Assembly: GCF_003693445.1 (NCBI RefSeq)
Contig: NZ_RFAR01000019.1
Coordinates: 1 to 64,000, forward strand
Reading direction: 5' to 3'
Source: Aquitalea palustris
GTDB taxonomy: Bacteria > Pseudomonadota > Gammaproteobacteria > Burkholderiales > Chromobacteriaceae
DNA length: 64,000 bases
Part shown: positions 1 to 7,014 of the stretch, one piece after another
How the letters are laid out: the number at the start of each line of letters is the position of its first letter
Position numbering within the stretch: the stretch's first letter is position 1
Made by a program: the position numbers and the translations under genes
Notes under the pieces: model-generated
Seen by the model: the letters and a program-made list of their open reading frames with translations, nothing else
Told to the model about the DNA's origin: nothing
Databases searched by the model: none

Positions 1-436
1 GGTTGCCGGTGTTGGTTGCCGCCGACCGGTTGCCGGTGACCAAAGTCTGTTCAATAGAGTGGTCAATCTTGGCCATCACCCACTCAACTGCGCGAGACAG
101 CAGGCCCGGCAAGCCGATTTCAGCCTCGACAGTCAGCACTGCGCTAGCGATTTTGGTGTCGCTGCTATTCGATTCACGACTGATCGCACCGGTGGCCTTC
201 ACCAGGGCGAAACGGCTATCTGCAGGCGGGTAATAGCTGAAAACATCAAGGGGCGCCTCGCAGGCGTGAAATCCCGATTCGCAGGCCTTGACCTTGCCTT
301 CGTGCGTGTAGGTTTCGCCAACCGCATACTGAAAATCCCGGCAGCGCAGGTCTTTGTTAAAACCTTTGAATGCGGTCAGCACTTCGGTAGGCGCCGGGGC
401 GGCAGCCTTGCTGGTGCGTTTCTTGGTGGTCGCCAT
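1..436 (-). CDS. DUF7666-type phage protein, C-terminus cut by window edge
   Basis: The minus strand opens with ATG at 436-434 and stays open to base 1, so at least 145 residues are encoded and the C-terminus is missing. After a short Lys/Ala-rich start come KGFNKDLRCRDFQY, VGETYTHEG, KACESGFHACEAPLDVF and IGLPGLLSRAVEW. These match, from memory, the DUF7666 domain seen in many prophage early regions. The last visible residues (TGNRSAATNTGN) start the Thr-Gly-Asn/Ser-Ala-Ala repeats that often follow this domain. The function is unknown. It is the most distal visible gene of the leftward early operon, three bases beyond the stop of the 137-aa gene. Confidence 0.7.
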   Translation of the reverse strand, partial: MATTKKRTSKAAAPAPTEVLTAFKGFNKDLRCRDFQYAVGETYTHEGKVKACESGFHACEAPLDVFSYYPPADSRFALVKATGAISRESNSSDTKIASAVLTVEAEIGLPGLLSRAVEWVMAKIDHSIEQTLVTGNRSAATNTGN

Positions 437-439
437 CGC

Positions 440-853
440 TTAGGCCTCCAGGGCGGCTTTAGCTGCGTCGATGATGTCGGCGAAGCGCGACGGGTCCAGA
501 TCCGGCAACTTGCTTACGCCGAATTTATTCAGGATTGCCACAGCTGCATCGCGGCCCTTGCCCTTGGACAGCGCAACGATCGCTTCGCTGGCATCCTTGT
601 ACGACGGCGGCGCAGGCTGCTCGGTGGCGGCAGCGGCCTTTTCCTCGACCTTTACCGCTTCGGTCTTCGGCTCGGCGACATTGGCAGCATCAACCTTTTC
701 CGCCTTGGCCGACTTGCTCTCGCTCTTGGCCGGTGTGGCTTCGGTAGCAACAGCGGCTACCTGGGCGGCGGTGGTCGGGACGCCGGTCTTAATCGCTTCG
801 ATCAGTTCACGGATGGCAGAGGTGTTGGCCTCGATAACAGCTTCAAGTGACAT
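440..853 (-). CDS. Phage early protein, 137 aa, Ala/Lys-rich linker
   Basis: A start at 853 is preferred over the longer open frame because AAGGAG lies seven bases upstream. Residues 1-30 form a predicted helix rich in Glu and Ile (MSLEAVIEANTSAIRELIEA). Residues about 35-85 are a low-complexity Ala/Lys/Glu linker. The C-terminus (SYKDASEAIVALSKGKGRDA, then VAILNKFGVSKL) resembles a conserved C-terminal module of phage proteins encoded near recombination genes. That resemblance is recalled, not tested. The function is unknown. It is the third gene of the leftward operon, between the 140-aa gene and the DUF7666 gene. Confidence 0.65.
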   Translation of the reverse strand: MSLEAVIEANTSAIRELIEAIKTGVPTTAAQVAAVATEATPAKSESKSAKAEKVDAANVAEPKTEAVKVEEKAAAATEQPAPPSYKDASEAIVALSKGKGRDAAVAILNKFGVSKLPDLDPSRFADIIDAAKAALEA

Positions 854-863
854 GGTTCGCTCC

Positions 864-1286
864 TTACAAAAGCGTGGTCGTGAGTTCTGCCAGCTTCGTG
901 AGACTGGCGGCGTGGTCTTGCAGGTTGTAAACGGTGGTGAGCTGAATCTCCGGTGCCTTGGCAAGCTCTTCCAGCTGTGCGGGCAGCTCCTCGTCCTCGC
1001 GCACCAGGTCGTAAAGAGCGCTGTGTGTGCGGAGCTTGTAGATCAGTTTTTCGCAATCGGTGATGTCGTTGCTGGCGAGGACAGACAGCAGTTCGGTCAG
1101 CCAGTTGGTGTCCTCGATACCGAGGTCCAGCAGCTTTTCCTCGATGGCGCTGAGCTGCTCGGCCTTATCCAGCAGCGGGGCAAAGCGTTCGATCAGCTCC
1201 AGCTCCATGTCGGTGCTGGTAAGCGGGTCGCGCAGCTGGTCGGCAGTGCGCAAAAGCTCGGTGTTGTTCAGGTTCTTGAGGTACAT
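864..1286 (-). CDS. Hypothetical phage early protein, 140 aa
   Basis: An ATG at 1286 is preceded by AAGGAG with a good spacing. The protein is Leu/Glu/Thr-rich, acidic and probably all-helical, with no signal peptide or membrane segment. I recognise no family. It is the second gene of the leftward early operon, and its stop lies 10 bases before the next start, so the two are probably co-translated. A phage early function is inferred only from position. Confidence 0.6.
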   Translation of the reverse strand: MYLKNLNNTELLRTADQLRDPLTSTDMELELIERFAPLLDKAEQLSAIEEKLLDLGIEDTNWLTELLSVLASNDITDCEKLIYKLRTHSALYDLVREDEELPAQLEELAKAPEIQLTTVYNLQDHAASLTKLAELTTTLL

Positions 1287-1388
1287 CTGAAGATCTCCTT
1301 GTAAAGCGATCTGGCCCAGGGCTCCGCTCTCTTGCTTCCAACAGCCACGATGTTCACGTTGAAAATCGAAGCCCTGGGCGAGGTCGCC

Positions 1389-1529
1389 TTACTTGCGGTT
1401 GTGGAGGGTCCAGACCCTGTCAGCGACAAGGAGGATGGCGTCGCAGCCGTGGGCTGCACGTACGATGATGTCCAGGCCGTTGCCTGTTACCCGGTACAGG
1501 CGACCGGGGCGAAGGGGGGTAGCTGTCAT
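1389..1529 (-). CDS. Small phage protein, 46 aa (RLYRVTGNGLD type)
   Basis: This is an ATG-to-TAA frame reading MTATPLRPGRLYRVTGNGLD and ending VWTLHNRK. Short proteins with an 'LxPGxLYRVTGNGLDxxV' core are familiar as conserved small phage proteins of unknown role. The ribosome site is weak (GGTGA about eight bases upstream). It is the first gene after the putative PL promoter and operators (1540-1603), so it heads the leftward operon. A frame this short could be coincidental, but the compact, well-conserved-looking core argues for a real gene. Confidence 0.5.
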   Translation of the reverse strand: MTATPLRPGRLYRVTGNGLDIIVRAAHGCDAILLVADRVWTLHNRK

Positions 1530-1537
1530 GCTTGTCA

Positions 1538-1613
1538 CCACAACTTTGTTGTTGATGTGGTAAGACTAAGCCACAACAACATTGTAGTCAACAACAAAGT
1601 TGTATTTGTTGTT
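1538..1613 (-). promoter_or_regulatory. Leftward early promoter (PL) with repressor operators
   Basis: On the minus strand TTGACT (1591-1586) and TAGTCT (1568-1563) are spaced by 17 bases, a plausible sigma-70 promoter reading toward the 46-aa gene. Palindromes surround it: ACAACTTTGTTGT at 1540-1552, ACAACAACATTGTAGT at 1573-1588 and ACAACAAAGTTGT at 1591-1603. The outer two sit inside a perfect 15-base inverted repeat (1541-1555 and 1588-1602). The middle one overlaps the spacer and the -35. The same half-sites recur at 2550-2567 on the other side of the repressor gene, which supports an OL/OR arrangement. Confidence 0.6.
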
Positions 1614-1626
1614 TCGTGGCACAACA

Positions 1627-1652
1627 AAAAACGCGCCTGAGGGCGCGTTTTG
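1627..1652 (-). terminator. Rho-independent terminator after the repressor gene
   Basis: A 10-bp perfect stem (AAAACGCGCC / GGCGCGTTTT) with loop TGAG is followed on the minus strand by a T-rich stretch. It lies 20 bases past the repressor stop. It should separate repressor transcription from the leftward early operon, and it may also act weakly on the plus strand. Confidence 0.75.
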
Positions 1653-1671
1653 TAATCGGCAGTGGCTGTTA

Positions 1672-2511
1672 TTACGGCATGCCGTCCAGATCATCTAAGT
1701 ACTCGGAGAAAAGCGCCTTATCGGCCTCGCTCATCTCGGGGTAGAAATCATCCTGGGCGGCAAGGATGCAGGAGACGAGCTCGTCGACGGAACCAGCCTT
1801 AAGTAAAGAGACCCCAAAGAGTTGGCACTGCAACTCTAGCTCGCCAAAAACTCTATCGAACTTCGTCGCATCAACGTGGGTGGGGGCTACTACAGATGAG
1901 GCTAGCGCGATCAGCATGTACGCTCGGCGGTGCTCTCGGATCTCGTCCGCCCTCTTTATCGTAAGGATATTGAGCAACCTCTTAGTCCCTATGAGAGCCA
2001 ACATATCGACACTCGTATAGCTGAAATAATCCACCACGAGGTTGTTAGAGACCAATCCCGCCCGGAAGGTGATAGGTCCTATTTTCATAGTCTTTTGCAA
2101 CGAATCCGGGTCTATTGACGAACTATCTCTGAGTTTCCTGAAGATGGCTTGCGTCTCTAGTGCTCGAAGGGCATAGCTATTTGTGCTGCGGCTACCGGTT
2201 TGAACTAACGTGCTGTCGAACGCATGAGTCTGCCCCGTTGGTGGGTACACGGAGGGACGCGATGGTAGGACGTCCAAATCCCTTTGAAAGGCTGTCCCAT
2301 CAAGAGCACCATCTCGAAGTGCAGCGCTAAGTCGAGCATCTGGTCCTAAGACTTGAATAACTAGCTCTCGACTTCGTTTCGGGATTGTGTTCCTACTACA
2401 CCACTGACTAATTGCCTGCTGGCTAATGCCCAGCTTTTCACCAAAATCTTTTTGGGTCATCCCGAGAGCGCGCAGGTCATCATCCAGCATGCTACGTACG
2501 GTTGCGGTCAT
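1672..2511 (-). CDS. Phage repressor (CI-like) without S24 peptidase domain
   Basis: Residues about 5-60 form a lambda-repressor-type helix-turn-helix (MTQKDFGEKLGISQQAISQW). The remaining 220 residues match nothing I recognise. In particular I see no Ala-Gly cleavage site and no Ser/Lys catalytic dyad of LexA/CI peptidases. The gene sits between two regions of shared ACAACA/TGTTGT palindromes and faces a Cro-like gene, so it is very probably the lysogeny repressor. The GC content is visibly lower than in the late genes. Induction by RecA-stimulated self-cleavage looks unlikely, so another signal or an antirepressor may be used. The start at 2511 lies about 40 bases from the palindrome at 2550-2567, suggesting autoregulation. 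Confidence 0.75.
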   Translation of the reverse strand: MTATVRSMLDDDLRALGMTQKDFGEKLGISQQAISQWCSRNTIPKRSRELVIQVLGPDARLSAALRDGALDGTAFQRDLDVLPSRPSVYPPTGQTHAFDSTLVQTGSRSTNSYALRALETQAIFRKLRDSSSIDPDSLQKTMKIGPITFRAGLVSNNLVVDYFSYTSVDMLALIGTKRLLNILTIKRADEIREHRRAYMLIALASSVVAPTHVDATKFDRVFGELELQCQLFGVSLLKAGSVDELVSCILAAQDDFYPEMSEADKALFSEYLDDLDGMP

Positions 2512-2539
2512 GCGATTCTCAATTGCTAACGTTAATTCT

Positions 2540-2672
2540 GAACAAACTATACAACATTATTGTTGTACAGCTTAGTCTTACTTGCGTAAATGCGCATTGC
2601 ACACTACACCGACATAACCACCAAATTGTTGTTGTATTTTGTTGTTATGTTGTAGCATGTTGTGATTCCTGA
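2540..2672. promoter_or_regulatory. Rightward control region (OR-like) between repressor and Cro-like gene
   Basis: Positions 2550-2567 are a perfect 18-base palindrome (TACAACATTATTGTTGTA). Further TTGTTGT half-sites run through 2627-2672. The 12-mer GCTTAGTCTTAC at 2570-2581 (plus) is identical to the one at 1571-1560 (minus) in the leftward region, where its TAGTCT serves as a plausible -10. A divergent repressor promoter and rightward early promoter must lie here, but I cannot fix their -35 boxes. Confidence 0.55.
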
Positions 2673-2690
2673 CCACAAAGGAGGCGCAAC

Positions 2691-2921
2691 ATGACGCCAA
2701 CGAGCACGGGGGTCCGCCTTGCAATCGACGCAGCGGGCTCCCAAAGCGCTTTAGGTACGGCCCTCGGCGTATCCCAGCAAAGAGTTTCCCGCTGGCTTCA
2801 ACTGGGCTACGTCCCCCTTAAACGCGCGATCGAGATTGAAGCCCTCTACGGCATCCCTCGTCGCCGACTCATCAACCCCCGCATCCTTGACCTGGTCGAC
2901 CTCAAAGGGGCCGACCTATGA
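2691..2921 (+). CDS. Cro/YdaS-like DNA-binding regulator, 76 aa
   Basis: The ribosome site AAGGAG lies eight bases before the ATG. Residues about 8-55 contain a helix-turn-helix (SALGTALGVSQQRVSRWLQLG) typical of YdaS/Cro-like phage regulators. It is the first rightward early gene, opposite the repressor, and overlaps the primase start by four bases (ATGA). This indicates translational coupling. Position and family suggest it represses repressor synthesis during lytic growth. That role is inferred. Confidence 0.75.
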   Translation: MTPTSTGVRLAIDAAGSQSALGTALGVSQQRVSRWLQLGYVPLKRAIEIEALYGIPRRRLINPRILDLVDLKGADL

Positions 2922-5455
2922 CGCGATTCTTTCAACAGCAAGGCCGTGCACTGCTGGCCAACGGCTACCTTATCGTCCCCATCACGCCGGGCCATAAGCG
3001 CCCTGCGCTTCCCAACTGGCAGCATTCCCGCCTGGGGGCTACTGACCTCAGCAACTACCCCGACCATGGCGTCGGTATCCTTTGCGGCCAGGGCGCCAAC
3101 CCTATCTGCGCCATCGACATCGACACGACCGACCCTGAGCTGGCCCAGCGCTTCACTACCTGGTGCCAGGACAACATTGGCCCTACCTGCGAGCGCATCG
3201 GCAACGCGCCCAAGATTCTGCTGGCCTACCGGGCAGCGGATGACGGTTGGAGCAAGGCAGCCAGTGCTTGGTTCGAAGATGAGTTCGAGGATCGCCACCG
3301 GGTCGAGATCCTGGGCCGGGGCCAACAGTTCGTGGTCTATCACATTCACCCCGACACCCAGCAGCCCTACGAGTGGGTCGATCTGTTCGGTGGCCTCGAG
3401 TACATGCGGGCAGACTCCCTGCCCATCGTGACGCAAGCGCAGATCACCCAGGCATTGGCCGTGTTCGAGCAGATGGCGGCAGAAGCCGGCATGCACCAGG
3501 TGAAGGGCGGCGCGTCTACGTTCCAGTCGACAACGGCTGACGATGACCCGCTGATGTCGTTTGAACCGGCCGTGGGCATCGCCCTGTCCGAGGTGAAGAA
3601 GGCGCTGAGCTATATCAACTGCCACGATTACGACACCTGGTTGCGCGCCGGCATGGCCCTGCACCACGAGTACGGTGCCGACATCGCAGCACTGGATGCT
3701 TGGGACGAATGGAGCGCAACCGCACCGAATTACCAGGGGCGTGAGGACCTTGAGAAGCGCTGGGCCTCCTTTGGCCAGTCTGGTCGTTCGCCGGCGACGG
3801 TGCGCTGGATCCTCAAGGCCGGCAAGCAGGCCCTGCGCGTGGTGCTGCGGACGGAAAAGCGCCAGGGTATGGACGAGCTCAAGCTGCTGATCGATCGTTG
3901 CGACGACGGCATGGTGCTGCTGGACGAAGTTGCGGCCATCGCACGCCAGGTAATAAGCGAAACACCGGAGCTGCGGCCAGAGGTTGTGGCCGCCATGCGC
4001 AGCCGGTACCGCCAGGTCACTGGCGTGGCGCTCCCTGCGGCCGATCTGACCCGCGCCCTGCGCGAACCTACCCCACCGACTGTGAAGGCGCGCCGGCCGC
4101 TGACCGAGTTCGGCAACGCTGAGCGCATGCTCGACAAGTATGGCCAAGGGCTGATGTACGTGCCTGAGCTGGCTGCCTGGCACTGCTGGACCGGCGTGTA
4201 TTGGCGCCGGGCGCTGGACGTCGAGGTCGAGCACATGGCCAAAGAGACGGTGAAAGCGCTGGTGCAGGAAATTGAAGACCATCCGGAGCCTGCCGAGTTC
4301 TTCAAGTTTTGTGCCGTCAGCCAGCAGGCCAAGATGGTGCGCAATATGGTGACACTGGCCCAGTCCGACCCGCGCGTAAACGTGCCGGCCCGCGAGCTGG
4401 ACAAGCATGCTCACCTGCTGGGCGTGGCCAATGGCGTAGTAGACCTGCGCACCGGAGAATTGCTTGAGCCTGATCCTGATCTGCGCATCACCAAGGTAGC
4501 CGGGTGCAACTTCGACCCCGCTGCTACTTGCCCGCTGTTCCAGCGTACGGTGGCGGAGGTGTTTAACGATGACTTGGACATGGTGTCGTTTTTCCAGCGG
4601 TTGGTTGGCTACGCCGCCATGGGCCAGCCAACCCAGGACGTGATGGTCATCCCTCACGGTAATGGCAGTAACGGCAAGTCCACCGTGCTGGGGGCCATCC
4701 GTATGGCTTTTGGCGACTACGCCCGGTCAGCGGACGCCAACACTTTCGTCAGCGATGGTCGCGGCGGCAATGCCGGTGGTGCCCGTGAGGATCTGCTGCG
4801 CCTGAAGGGTGCGCGGTTCGTCTACGTGAATGAGCCGGACGAGAACAGCGAGCTGCGCGAGGGGTCGGTCAAGGCCATGACCGGCGGCGATGCCATCACG
4901 GCGCGCGGCCTCTACAGTCGGGATACGGTGGAGATCATGCCCAGCTGGGTAGTGTTCATGCCGACCAACCACAAGCCCATTGTGAAGGGCTCCGACAACG
5001 GCATATGGCGTCGCCTGATGCTGCTTCCGTTCACCCGTAATTTCGAGTCAGACCCCACCATCAAGAAGGACCCAGAGCGCGAAGCGAAACTTACAGCGGA
5101 GCGTGAAGGCATTCTGGCGTGGGTCGTGCAGGGTGCGTTGGCATTCCAGCGCGATGGTTTGGCCACAGTGGGGGCTGTTCGCGAGGCCGGTGAATCCTAC
5201 CGTAGTCAGATGGATATCCTGTCCGAATGGCTGGAAGAGTGTTGCGAGGTTGACCCCCTTTTTCGCGAAGAGTCGTCGGCACTGTGGCGCTCGTGGGAGC
5301 AATACGCAAAAAGTCGCGGATTGCTGATGTATGTGAAAAACAGCGTATCACTTGGCCGCAGGTTGGATGCGCGTTTTCCTGCGCTCAAGCTTCCTGGGGG
5401 TAAGCGAATGCGCGCAGGTTTGCGTATTCGGGCTGATTTTGATGACTTGGTGTAG
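2918..5455 (+). CDS. Phage primase-helicase (Prim-Pol / PriCT-2 / D5-type SF3 helicase)
   Basis: An 845-aa protein likely to start phage DNA replication. Residues about 5-165 resemble a bifunctional primase-polymerase domain with the acidic motif AIDID (65-69). Residues about 220-305 match PriCT-2 (LSYINCHDYDTWLRAGMALH). A D5_N-like region precedes the superfamily-3 helicase, with Walker A GNGSNGKST at 581-589 (Lys587) and an acidic motif VYVNEPDEN further on. This architecture is that of P4-type and phage D5-like primases. No other replication gene is in the window, so the phage probably relies on host polymerase. It is coupled to the Cro-like gene. Confidence 0.9.
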   Translation: MTRFFQQQGRALLANGYLIVPITPGHKRPALPNWQHSRLGATDLSNYPDHGVGILCGQGANPICAIDIDTTDPELAQRFTTWCQDNIGPTCERIGNAPKILLAYRAADDGWSKAASAWFEDEFEDRHRVEILGRGQQFVVYHIHPDTQQPYEWVDLFGGLEYMRADSLPIVTQAQITQALAVFEQMAAEAGMHQVKGGASTFQSTTADDDPLMSFEPAVGIALSEVKKALSYINCHDYDTWLRAGMALHHEYGADIAALDAWDEWSATAPNYQGREDLEKRWASFGQSGRSPATVRWILKAGKQALRVVLRTEKRQGMDELKLLIDRCDDGMVLLDEVAAIARQVISETPELRPEVVAAMRSRYRQVTGVALPAADLTRALREPTPPTVKARRPLTEFGNAERMLDKYGQGLMYVPELAAWHCWTGVYWRRALDVEVEHMAKETVKALVQEIEDHPEPAEFFKFCAVSQQAKMVRNMVTLAQSDPRVNVPARELDKHAHLLGVANGVVDLRTGELLEPDPDLRITKVAGCNFDPAATCPLFQRTVAEVFNDDLDMVSFFQRLVGYAAMGQPTQDVMVIPHGNGSNGKSTVLGAIRMAFGDYARSADANTFVSDGRGGNAGGAREDLLRLKGARFVYVNEPDENSELREGSVKAMTGGDAITARGLYSRDTVEIMPSWVVFMPTNHKPIVKGSDNGIWRRLMLLPFTRNFESDPTIKKDPEREAKLTAEREGILAWVVQGALAFQRDGLATVGAVREAGESYRSQMDILSEWLEECCEVDPLFREESSALWRSWEQYAKSRGLLMYVKNSVSLGRRLDARFPALKLPGGKRMRAGLRIRADFDDLV

Positions 5456-5461
5456 TTGTTT

Positions 5462-5567
5462 GGGCGGGTTGGGCGGGTTGAGTGAGTTTTTAATAAAACC
5501 CTATATACATGTGTAGAGAGTTTAGGAAAAAAGGGCGCAACCCGCCCAACCCGCCCAACCCGCCCAA
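5462..5567. repeat. GGGCGGGTT repeat hairpin downstream of primase
   Basis: Two tandem GGGCGGGTT units (5462-5479) face three tandem AACCCGCCC units (5539-5565), giving a perfect 19-bp stem. The 57-base centre is AT-rich (TTTTTAATAAAACCC, CTATATACATG). It lies immediately after the primase-helicase gene and between convergent genes. It could be a transcription barrier, an iteron-like replication origin, or both. The sequence alone does not decide. Confidence 0.7.
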
Positions 5568-5577
5568 CGTGAAATTT

Positions 5578-6153
5578 TTACTTGTTAGGCTTCTTAACCC
5601 AATCAATTACGGGAGTTAGCGCAAAAAACAAAGTTGTTGCTGCCGCGACCATAAAAACCAATGACGCCAAACCCAAATCGTATTCGACGTGGTGTTTAAT
5701 AGCACCTATAGCAAAAAGCGGGACAGTAATTATCAATAGTATTTTTCGCTCTGGAGAGTTCGGCAAACAAAAATCTTTTATCAGCCTCACAAGGTGGACG
5801 TCTCCGTATTTACTTTTCAAGGCACGCTGATTGAGCCAGCAGCTAAACCCAGCAAGGATAACCAACGGTACTGCTGGCATTGCTTGATTGGTGACTATAA
5901 ATATTGCGGACACGGCGCATACAACCCATGCAAGCATATTCACCGCACTGGCCCAATGGCCGATCTGTATATTCTCTTTTTCTTGAGCGAAAAAATAAAG
6001 AAAAGCAGGCAATGCGATTAAAGCAGATCCGAGCAACTCTCCCGCAAACCTGGCAGCCTCGAAATAATGGACCTCACCATCGACGGAATTGATCAGTACC
6101 CCGATGGACAGAATAATCATTGCAGAACTTAAGAAGTTAGCTATTTTACGCAT
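5578..6153 (-). CDS. Membrane protein, probable lysogenic cargo (moron)
   Basis: The chosen start at 6153 has AAGGTGG nine bases upstream. An upstream ATG at 6180 has no ribosome site. The 191-aa product has about six hydrophobic segments (for example SSAMIILSIGVLI, LLGSALIALPAFLYFFA, ILLIITVPLFAIGAI and LASLVFMVAAATTLFFAL) and ends in a lysine-rich tail, so it is an inner-membrane protein. I recognise no family. It is the only minus-strand gene between replication and packaging and is clearly AT-richer than its neighbours. Both are signs of a cargo gene expressed from the prophage. Superinfection exclusion is one possibility, without direct evidence. Confidence 0.6.
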   Translation of the reverse strand: MRKIANFLSSAMIILSIGVLINSVDGEVHYFEAARFAGELLGSALIALPAFLYFFAQEKENIQIGHWASAVNMLAWVVCAVSAIFIVTNQAMPAVPLVILAGFSCWLNQRALKSKYGDVHLVRLIKDFCLPNSPERKILLIITVPLFAIGAIKHHVEYDLGLASLVFMVAAATTLFFALTPVIDWVKKPNK

Positions 6154-6214
6154 GCCGATTACCCACCTTTCATAAACCATATTAGCAAAATTTTACGTGT
6201 TCGAGGAGTGCACC

Positions 6215-6388
6215 ATGAGCTTCAGGAATTTTGGGCAAGACCACTGGAAGGCGAAGTTGACCGACCACGAGGTCGAGCTGATGCGCTTGCTGCACGAGCG
6301 TGACGGCATTGGCTATCGGCGATTGGCTACCATGTTCGACGTCAGCCGCGACTACGTGGTGAGGATTTGCAAGTACCGCACCCGCTGA
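6215..6388 (+). CDS. Small HTH-like phage protein, 57 aa
   Basis: The start at 6215 follows GAGGAG by seven bases. An in-frame GTG at 6197 is less likely. The sequence has a helix-turn-helix look (LMRLLHERDGIGYRRLATMF, then VSRDYVVRICKYR), like DNA-binding domains of recombinase or sigma-factor region 4 type. It lies directly before the terminase block, and its stop is followed within two bases by the first GGTGTACAAG motif. It could regulate late transcription, but nothing shows this directly. Confidence 0.55.
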   Translation: MSFRNFGQDHWKAKLTDHEVELMRLLHERDGIGYRRLATMFDVSRDYVVRICKYRTR

Positions 6389-6389
6389 G

Positions 6390-6399
6390 GGTGTACAAG
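6390..6399 (+). promoter_or_regulatory. Junction motif GGTGTACAAG, copy 1
   Basis: The motif starts two bases after the stop of the HTH gene and 40 bases before the small-terminase ATG. It is one of five exact copies, all on the plus strand and all at block boundaries of the late region. The function is unknown (promoter, activator site or RNA-processing site). Confidence 0.6.
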
Positions 6400-6429
6400 C
6401 GCTGAATCAGTCGTTCCAGACTGTTCAGC

Positions 6430-7014
6430 ATGAAACTAACCCCTGAAAAGCTGACCGCATTTTGCGCAGCCCTTGCCGAGACTGCTCAGGTATCCAAAGC
6501 CTGCGCAGCTGTGGGCATTTCACGAGTTACCGCCTACGCCTGGCGCAAAGAGCTGCCTGAGTTTCGCGACGCCTGGGACCATGCGCTGAAGGTCGGCGTG
6601 AGCGTCCTGGAAGACGAAGCGATTCGCCGCGCCGTGGAAGGCGTAGACGATCCGCTGGTGCACCAAGGCCAGTTCACCCCCCTCTTCGACCCCGTGCTGG
6701 ATCCTGACGGCAGCCACGCCCTGGACGAGAAAGGCTCGCCGCGCTACCAGCAGCGCCTCGACGCCAATGGCAATCCGATGGTGGCCACGGTGAAGAAATA
6801 CAGCGACACGCTGCTGATTTTCACCCTCAAGGCCCACGCCCCTGAGAAGTACCGCGATAACACCAGCATCGAGCTGACTGGCAAGGGCGGTGGCCCTGTG
6901 CAGCTTGATGACGGCGCGGCGGCTGCCCGCCTTGCTGCATTGATCGCACGGGCAGCCGCCCGCAAGCAAGCCCAAGCCAACGGTGATGACGATGACGTCT
7001 CCGACCTCATCTGA
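6430..7014 (+). CDS. terS: Terminase small subunit
   Basis: A 194-aa protein with an N-terminal helix-turn-helix (VSKACAAVGISRVTAYAWRK, residues about 21-40) and a conserved C-terminal part with LIFTLKAHAPEKYRDN. This pattern is familiar from small terminase subunits of temperate podophages and siphophages, which recognise phage DNA before packaging. The C-terminus is Ala-rich and acidic. No good ribosome site is visible. The large-subunit gene overlaps its last 32 bases, as usual for terminase pairs. Confidence 0.8.
   Translation: MKLTPEKLTAFCAALAETAQVSKACAAVGISRVTAYAWRKELPEFRDAWDHALKVGVSVLEDEAIRRAVEGVDDPLVHQGQFTPLFDPVLDPDGSHALDEKGSPRYQQRLDANGNPMVATVKKYSDTLLIFTLKAHAPEKYRDNTSIELTGKGGGPVQLDDGAAAARLAALIARAAARKQAQANGDDDDVSDLI

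Noticed and set aside
2846-4657. Long minus-strand open frame opposite the primase (603 codons)
   Set aside because: It is a shadow frame in GC-rich sequence. The plus-strand product has clear primase-helicase motifs and the shadow resembles no family. The same holds for long shadows opposite uvrA, macB, the giant phage protein and the scaffold/capsid genes.
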